Shown here: positions 57,856-64,000 of the stretch, in pieces
Layout: each line of letters starts with the position of its first letter
How positions within the stretch are numbered: the stretch's first letter is position 1
Source: Rhododendron vialii
Lineage: Eukaryota > Streptophyta > Magnoliopsida > Ericales > Ericaceae
DNA length: 64,000 nucleotides
Direction of reading: 5' to 3'
Assembly: GCF_030253575.1 (NCBI RefSeq)
Contig: NC_080569.1
Span: 26,796,501 to 26,860,500, forward strand
Notes under the pieces: generated by a model
Told to the model about the DNA's origin: nothing
The model's database searches: none
Seen by the model: only the letters and a program-made list of their open reading frames with translations
Position numbers and translations under genes: made by a program

Positions 57856-58719
57856 CACAAAACCCATGTTTTCAAGGATTTCTAGACAGGTCATTCTCCT
57901 CACATTTATTAACTAAAATACCATTTAGCGGAAACAACTTGACTATTATCTACCCTGTAGTCCATTTAGTTTAGCGAAAATGCACCTTGCACAAGGAGAG
58001 AGCCACTTTGTGATTCATTGCCTGGAAAGGTCTATACACTGTCTACGCCTCCCAGACACCCATCAATGTGTGCTAACTTTGCATACTTTCTTGTTGTTTT
58101 TGGTTATTTTGCTACTCTTTCTCAGTATATCTCTACTTGCGTGTCGTACAAAGCATCTGCGTAGTACTTGTCTCCCTCGTAGGTGAATGTTGCGTTGGTC
58201 TGTAATTCTTGTTTTGTTCCCCAATTTCTTGTCCCGTTATTTGGTCGGGTTTTGCGGTTTTTGACTAATTTGGGGGACTCTTTGATTTTTTCTTGGACAC
58301 TGGATATGAATAGTTATTTTGCTTCTCTTTGTCCACCAAGATCTTTTTCTTGCATGTTGCAGGAATCATCTGGGCGGATAGTTTATTTCTAGTTGGTGGA
58401 ATATTGCTTTGTTGAGTAAATCTTTTGTTGTTTAATACCAACTTTGTCATTGTGTTCCTTGGTGGCGTTTCTAGAGTTAAGAGTAATTATGGGGTCGTTT
58501 GTTTTTTCTCTTAAAAGATATTTTAATTTCAGTAGTTATTTTACTTCTCTTCCTCAGTATACTATACACTCTTTACTTGCATGTTGTATGTAGCACTTTT
58601 TACCTCTATTTTTACCGTGACGCCTCGTTTTCTTTTCGTAAAAAATCCCTGATATTCTTCTTCAGTAGTAACATTATTCAAGTTTTTCTTTTGTTTATTG
58701 TTTCATCGCCTCATCTCAT

Positions 58720-58825
58720 TACATGCGTATAGCATGTTTTGGAATTTGGTGAGCACTGTTTTGTTGTTAAAATTACATGCGTATAGCATGTTTTGGAATT
58801 TGGTGAGCACTGTTTTTTTGTTAAA
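58720..58825 (+). repeat. Near-perfect tandem duplication of about 54 bp
   Basis: The phrase acatgcgtatagcatgtttt, continuing ggaatttggtgagcactg, occurs twice in direct succession (starting at 58720 and 58774). Recent duplication within the SUVH leader intron. Confidence 0.93.
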
Positions 58826-59259
58826 TCCTCATTTCTTACTCTATTGCTTGGTGGGTTTCTGGGGTTTGGACTAATTCTTTATGCTTTTTGATTTGCTCTT
58901 AAAAATTGGACCTTAGTTGCCATTTTGTCTCTCTTTTCCACTATAATATCTGCTTGCACGTTGTAAGAAGCTTTTTTTTACTGGATTTCTCGATCGAAGC
59001 CGTTAACTTTTTGACAGCTCTATTTTTGCCCAGGTAGTTTTGTCTTCTAACTTTTGTTTGTCTTTGTTGTTTTCCAGTTTTCATGTTGTGCTTAATATTC
59101 CTCCGGCTTTAAACTCAAATCTTTGGTGGCAAGATGAGAACCTGTCATACAGAGTGAGAGTGGTGGAAGAAGAGAGTGAATAATAAACATTTTGCCTTTT
59201 TGGTAGTCAAGTGTCTGTGGAATTGTAATTTAAGTGGGTTCAAATAGTGTTGATCAGTT

Positions 59260-61428
59260 ATGGAACAAGGTGTGGGTTCAGAGTCTATTCCTACACCGGG
59301 TTCTATGGATAAATCTAAGATTTTTGATATAAGGCCATTGCGATGTCTTGTTCCAACATTCCCATCCTCTCCTGGCACATCCGCCTTCTCATCTCCCCAA
59401 ACTTCACCCTTCATGTGTTTCCCTCCAACTGGTCCTTTTCCACCTGGGGTTTCTCCATTTTATCCCTTTCTTGTCCCAGCAGAGTCTCTAAGGTCTGCGG
59501 TACCCAATCAAGCAGGGCACAGTGGCTTTAACAATGCAATCCCATCACCTGTTCCCCTAACTTCATTTAGGCCAACCTCGACAAAGAAGTCTCGGGCTGC
59601 AAATGGAAGCACTGGGCCATCCAGAAAGAGTTCTAGATATCGTACAGCTGGTATCCATTTGGATGAAGATGGTTATAGTGACTCCCAACATCAGACTGAC
59701 CAGTATCTGAGTGGCTTCAGTATGCATGTCGCTGATGCAGAAGATACCGGTAGTAAGGTGAGGAGAAGGAAAGGAAAATCCGAGATGAGGACAAGGAGTG
59801 GCCGAGAGGTTTCTCCTGGTGTTGACATTGACTTAGTAGCCAATAGTTTCCTGGAATCTTTCAATCTTGCGGAGTTCGATTCAGTTAGGCAAGCCGATGG
59901 TGATACCCAGTCGATTAGATACATTTTAATGATATTTGATTTGCTCCGGAGAAGGATAACCCAAGTTGAGGAAGGAAGGGAGGCAGCTCCAGGGGGATTA
60001 AGACGTCCAGACTTAAAAGCTGGCGCTATCTTGATGAATAAAGGAGTTAGAACAAACACCAAGAAGAGGATTGGAGCTGTACCAGGGATTGAAATAGGGG
60101 ACATCTTTTTTTTCAGGATGGAAATGTGTTTGGTGGGTTTGCATGCTCCATCAATGGCTGGGATTGATTTTATGAGTTTCAAGCTTGTTCAAGGCGAAGA
60201 TTCTTTGGCTATAAGCATTGTCTCATCTGGAGGATACGAGGATAATGTTGACGATGGGGATGTGTTGATTTACAGTGGCCAAGGTGGAAATATTTACAGA
60301 AAAGATAGATTTGTAGATATAACGGATCAGAAACTTGAAAGGGGTAATCTAGCATTGGAGAAGAGTTTGCATCGAGGCAACCATGTTCGAGTTATTCGCG
60401 GTGTGAAAGATGTGGCAAATCCAACTGGGAAGATATACCTCTACGATGGCCTTTATAAAATCCAGCAGTCTTGGGCGGAGAAAGGGAGGTCAGGTGTCAA
60501 TGTTTTCAAGTACAAATTCGTCAGAGTTCCTGGCCAGCCTGAAGCTTTTACCATGTGGAAATCAATTCAGCAATGGAAGGAAGGCATTACGTCAAGGGTT
60601 GGGGTTATTTTGCCAGACCTGACTTCAGGTGCAGAAAATTTACCTGTTTCTCTTGTAAATGACGTTGATGATGAAAAGGGCCCTGCTTATTTTACATATT
60701 TTCCTACCCTCAAGTATCGGAAACCGTTTCATTCACCACAACCTTCTCGGAGCTGTATGTGTCGTGGTGGATGTCAACCTGGTGACTTAAACTGCTCTTG
60801 CATTCAGAAAAATGGAGGAGTTCTGCCTTATACTGCACTTGGGGTTCTTTTGATTTATAAGGCTTTAATACACGAGTGTGGTTCTTCTTGTTTATGCCCT
60901 CCCAATTGCCGTAACAGGATGTCCCAGGCGGGTTTGAAAGTCCGCCTTGAGGTGTTTAGAACTAAGGATAGAGGTTGGGGTGTAAGGTCTTGGGATCCCA
61001 TCCGTGCAGGAGCTTTTATCTGTGAGTACGCAGGAGAAGTCATTGATGTATCTTCAGAAGAGGAGCTTGAGAGGGAAAGAGAAGATCACTATATTTTCGA
61101 AGCTACTTGCACCAGTGAACCTTCAGATGTTATGGCTGGAAATTCTATTGAGTCTCCAAAAATCCCATTTCCCCTTGTTGTAAGTGCGAAAAAAGGTGGG
61201 AATGTAGCTAGATTTATGAACCACAGCTGCACTCCAAATCTCTATTGGCAACCTGTGTTGCGAGAATGTAATAATGAAGCTTACCTCCATATTGCGTTTT
61301 TCGCAATCGGTCACATTCCTCCTATGAAAGAGTTGACATATGATTATGGGACAGGTCAGTCCGGCCAAGCAGGGCAGAGGAAGAAAAAATGCCTATGTGG
61401 TTCATTGAAGTGCAGAGGGCATTTTTAA
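59260..61428 (+). CDS. Histone H3-K9 methyltransferase-like, SRA-SET protein of the SUVH1/SUVH3 group
   Basis: Single coding exon of 722 codons. The N-terminus KSKIFDIRPLRCLVPTFP and FPPTGPFPPGVSPFYPF is typical of SUVH1/SUVH3. Domains in order: a nuclear basic region (RRRKGKSEMRTRSGR, about 168-182); SRA/YDG domain about 265-420 (VPGIEIGDIFFFRMEMCLVG, HAPSMAGIDFM and the YDGLY motif at about 395-399); Cys-rich pre-SET about 465-555 (CMCRGGC, CSC, CGSSCLCPPNC); SET about 560-700, with GWGVRSWDPI, ARFMNHSC and ELTYDYG; post-SET CLCGSLKCRGHF. All catalytic landmarks are present. SRA binds methylated DNA. In Arabidopsis, SUVH1 and SUVH3 act as methyl-DNA readers that promote expression with DNAJ partners, whereas other SUVH proteins silence through H3K9me2. 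Which role applies here is inferred from group membership. Confidence 0.94.
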   Translation: MEQGVGSESIPTPGSMDKSKIFDIRPLRCLVPTFPSSPGTSAFSSPQTSPFMCFPPTGPFPPGVSPFYPFLVPAESLRSAVPNQAGHSGFNNAIPSPVPLTSFRPTSTKKSRAANGSTGPSRKSSRYRTAGIHLDEDGYSDSQHQTDQYLSGFSMHVADAEDTGSKVRRRKGKSEMRTRSGREVSPGVDIDLVANSFLESFNLAEFDSVRQADGDTQSIRYILMIFDLLRRRITQVEEGREAAPGGLRRPDLKAGAILMNKGVRTNTKKRIGAVPGIEIGDIFFFRMEMCLVGLHAPSMAGIDFMSFKLVQGEDSLAISIVSSGGYEDNVDDGDVLIYSGQGGNIYRKDRFVDITDQKLERGNLALEKSLHRGNHVRVIRGVKDVANPTGKIYLYDGLYKIQQSWAEKGRSGVNVFKYKFVRVPGQPEAFTMWKSIQQWKEGITSRVGVILPDLTSGAENLPVSLVNDVDDEKGPAYFTYFPTLKYRKPFHSPQPSRSCMCRGGCQPGDLNCSCIQKNGGVLPYTALGVLLIYKALIHECGSSCLCPPNCRNRMSQAGLKVRLEVFRTKDRGWGVRSWDPIRAGAFICEYAGEVIDVSSEEELEREREDHYIFEATCTSEPSDVMAGNSIESPKIPFPLVVSAKKGGNVARFMNHSCTPNLYWQPVLRECNNEAYLHIAFFAIGHIPPMKELTYDYGTGQSGQAGQRKKKCLCGSLKCRGHF

Positions 61429-64000
61429 TGATGGGTGTTTTTTCATGAAGTTGATTGAGGATGTTAAAGCTCATTTGCCTCTGCAATAAGGTTGGATATT
61501 TCCTACTTGCATGCCTGGAGATTTCGTTTCTGTCAATTATGTTTTTTTCTATTGAATGATTCAAATGCTCGTTAACTGTACTGTGCATACGATATTCTTT
61601 GAATGAGTGAGAATGAGGTATTGATTTGCTGTATTGGCGTTTGTATGGTTTTTTCATTTGGGTTTTGCATTCATACTTAAAGTTGGCGTGTCTTGTGATC
61701 TTTTTAACAATAAGATTTTCGTATAATGAGGAAAGAGAGAAACTGAACCAAAGAACTTTATCCCTACAAAGAGAAATGAGGAAAAATGAATACATGAAGA
61801 AGAAAACTTTATAAAAAACAGTGTGAAGCTTGTTACCTCTGAAATTTATTTGTGGTGAATTGATTTACACCTTGTTAGCACTTCCCAAAGTTTGCGTCTT
61901 GCTTAAGCCTGAAACGATTTTTTACTTGCTTTATCAGTTTTTTTGCTTCCTTTTCAACGATGGATAGCCTAGGGGTTGGGCTGAGTCACTGGATTGTCCT
62001 GTTTCCATGAAATTCAATTTCAACTTTCAACCTTGGTATTAGCCCTTCCCTTGTCTAGTCTTAAGACATGAAGAATTTGAGCATTGAGGCATATCTTACC
62101 TTTTTGCTAGTTGCCCAAGTCCCATATCCACCTTGCACAGTGCATAACATATGTACCGGACCTATACCGAACTTTCACACTTGGATTCATCACATGTGGT
62201 TGCGATGTAAGCAGCTTGTAGTTAGTATTGCTACGAATGAATGGATTCTATGCCTCTTCCCATTCATCTAGACTCTCTGTAGGCAAAGATACAAGCATTC
62301 GTGGATAACAGGGACATTATCCTCCTTCACAGTACTTTGTGAAACTGTGCAAGATGTAATCCTGTCCCAATCCACATTTAGTAGACAATCAAGGTCGATC
62401 CCAGAACCCTAGGATTTGGGGTGATGTAAGATAAGTGTCACGAAGTAGAGTTTTGTTACTGGTTTTAATTGTTTCCATGAAGAAAGGTAGTTGCAGTATT
62501 TAGTCATCAACTGTTTTTGTTGAAGAAAAAGGTTGGGTAGAACAAGAGGATGTTTTGAATAGAGTAACCTGTGAACACTAATGAATGTTATGTGTTCTTT
62601 AGGTGCTGGAGTTGAATAATTGTGTTGACACAAGTAGTTGGGATTGTGAAGACAGGTTTTTAGGGTTGGGAAAAGGTTTATTATTATGTCTTCATAGAGC
62701 TCTTTTTTTCTGGTAATTTGGTCATGGAGTTTTTGTGTGGGTCCTTTATCCCCTCTCCGGCAGGAAAAACCCCAATCTTGCATTGTATAGATATCTATGA
62801 ATCTGGCATTGTTCCATGGTATTGTAGTATCCCCTACTTGGTGGGGTTAGCCCTATCCTATGGATATCTGATCCGGGCTGCAAACAGTTTTAACCAAACA
62901 CCAGATATGTAGTTCTGTCTTCTATATAGTTCAATCTGATCCTCATATCCAGCCAAATAAACGGGCCCGACCTCTCAATTTCTGGATTGCTTGTTGCCAT
63001 TCAGTTCTGAAGTGCAATAGCTCTACATTCAATTGTTTGAAAATGGAAGCACATGGGGAATCTTAAAATTTTGCTGAGAACTTTGACGCCCTGGATTGTG
63101 CGGACGCTTCTATTTCATTACCTGTTTTCCACATGGGAGAGATTTTGTTGTTTTCAACTCGCTTTCACTATGGTAATGTTACACAACGCGCTGTGCCAAA
63201 TAACTCCATTTATTCGAATCTCACGGTTTCAACTATTTGATGCTGCTTCATGCATGATGGTCGGAATTCTTTTTATGCCGGTGCTAGAACTTCCAACTTG
63301 TGAAATGACTTCGTCATTTATACTGACTTGCAATTTTTCTTTCTTCATTTGATTTGCAGTTTATGGTTAAGGAGGAGCTCCAGGGAATACTGAGTGCCTT
63401 CTGTTCTCAATACATTGCCCCAAGCTGTGTGGTGCTACTGGTAATCCTAGAATATCAGATTCCGTTGTAAAATTTAGCAGATGATAAGAGAATCCTTTTT
63501 TCTTGTTGAAATAATGTATAATTATTCCAAAACAACTGTAACATGGATGATGGAACTTTAGGATTCAAAGTTTGTTTTAGTTTGTCGAGCTTTCTTTGTT
63601 TCTCTGCTGATGTTGCTTGGGTATTACTTGCCGTAGGCCCCGTTCAGTTGCATGGAAATGATGAGAAAGGATGGGCAAAATCGACTTCCTCATAAATTTT
63701 TATTTGTTTATTTATCAAGAAAGTTGAAGGACTCATAACTTCAAGTTGCCCGCTGGAAAACACTTTCTTTCAAAATATATCCGGCTAATAGAAATGAATT
63801 TTATTTTTCATGCAAGATTCCTCATCACTTCACCTTTCCTGCGAATCTATTTTCTGGGCAACATTCCTGACAACTAAACACATAATAAGTGTGGGAAACA
63901 CTCTCGCCTCGTCAAGTAGTGGTAGGTGTTAGAGAATTTTGAGGGTTCAGAGCTTGAAATGAAGCAGGGCAGAAGTCCCGTCCAGACCTTTGGCGTTGAA
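61429..64000. other. Downstream of SUVH gene, no further gene supported
   Basis: The first part is presumably SUVH 3' UTR. An acceptor-like gatttgcag at 63350-63359, followed by a short open stretch (KEELQGILSAFCSQYIAPSC), could be a 3' exon of an alternative transcript, but this is weak. The rest is AT-rich, without recognisable repeats or RNA genes. Confidence 0.35.

Larger units (their letters stand above)
56900..59010 (+). repeat. Diverged repeat units forming the SUVH leader intron
   Basis: A recurring block starts with ttccttggtgggtttctagg-like text, then a gggtttg/ggggtttg and ttgatttgctctt-like segment, then cttgcatgttgtagg(a)agc. Copies begin near 56935, 57415, 58195, 58450 and 58835. 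Similarity is only partial, so they are old duplications. Confidence 0.6.

Noticed and set aside
1-64000. CRISPR arrays, bacterial operons or prophage.
   Set aside because: The window is plant nuclear DNA; the regular 58-bp array at 21.6 kb is the miR399 target repeat, not a CRISPR.

Overview
This is nuclear DNA from a flowering plant, most likely a woody eudicot. The evidence is spliced genes with GT/AG introns, an intronless DYW-type pentatricopeptide gene, a PHO2-type E2/E3 gene with miR399 target sites, a plant tRNA-Phe, AT-rich intergenic DNA, and many MITEs, hAT and PIF/Harbinger elements. I cannot name the species from sequence alone.

Layout. 0.5-1.5 kb (+): last exons of a phosphoglycerate-mutase-like (CA1P phosphatase-like) gene cut by the window edge. 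3.6-5.4 kb (+): intronless PPR-DYW gene that looks like the orthologue of Arabidopsis At2g33760. 7.0-9.7 kb (-): intronless DUF2921 membrane protein. 12.8-22.5 kb (-): PHO2/UBC24, with seven coding exons (876 codons reconstructed) and a 5' leader holding an expanded tandem array of miR399 target sites. 24.67-39.24 kb: a 14.57-kb insertion with perfect 17-bp terminal inverted repeats and a perfect 8-bp target duplication (hAT type). It lies about 2.2 kb upstream of the miR399 array. Nested in it is a 9.64-kb PIF/Harbinger element (TTA duplication) with a HARBI1-like transposase and two Myb/SANT-like genes. That element in turn holds a LINE 3' fragment joined to a captured importin-alpha exon, and a hAT-type MITE. 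39.3-46.8 kb: gene-free DNA with MITEs and SINEs. 46.9-47.6 kb: a decayed 13-lipoxygenase pseudogene. 50.1-50.55 kb (-): a small four-helix membrane protein. 51.1-52.5 kb: a Stowaway-like element filled with minisatellite and trinucleotide repeats. 55.21 kb: tRNA-Phe(GAA). 56.4-61.4 kb (+): a SUVH1/SUVH3-type SRA-SET gene whose leader intron is built from diverged repeats.

The host genes are ordinary single-copy plant genes and do not form an operon or shared pathway. PHO2 (phosphate homeostasis, under miR399) and the PPR gene appear to keep the neighbourhood seen in Arabidopsis chromosome 2. The most unusual parts are the enlarged miR399 array, the multi-level transposon nest just upstream of PHO2, and a repeated box C/D (k-turn)-like motif scattered through the noncoding parts of both the inner and the outer transposon.
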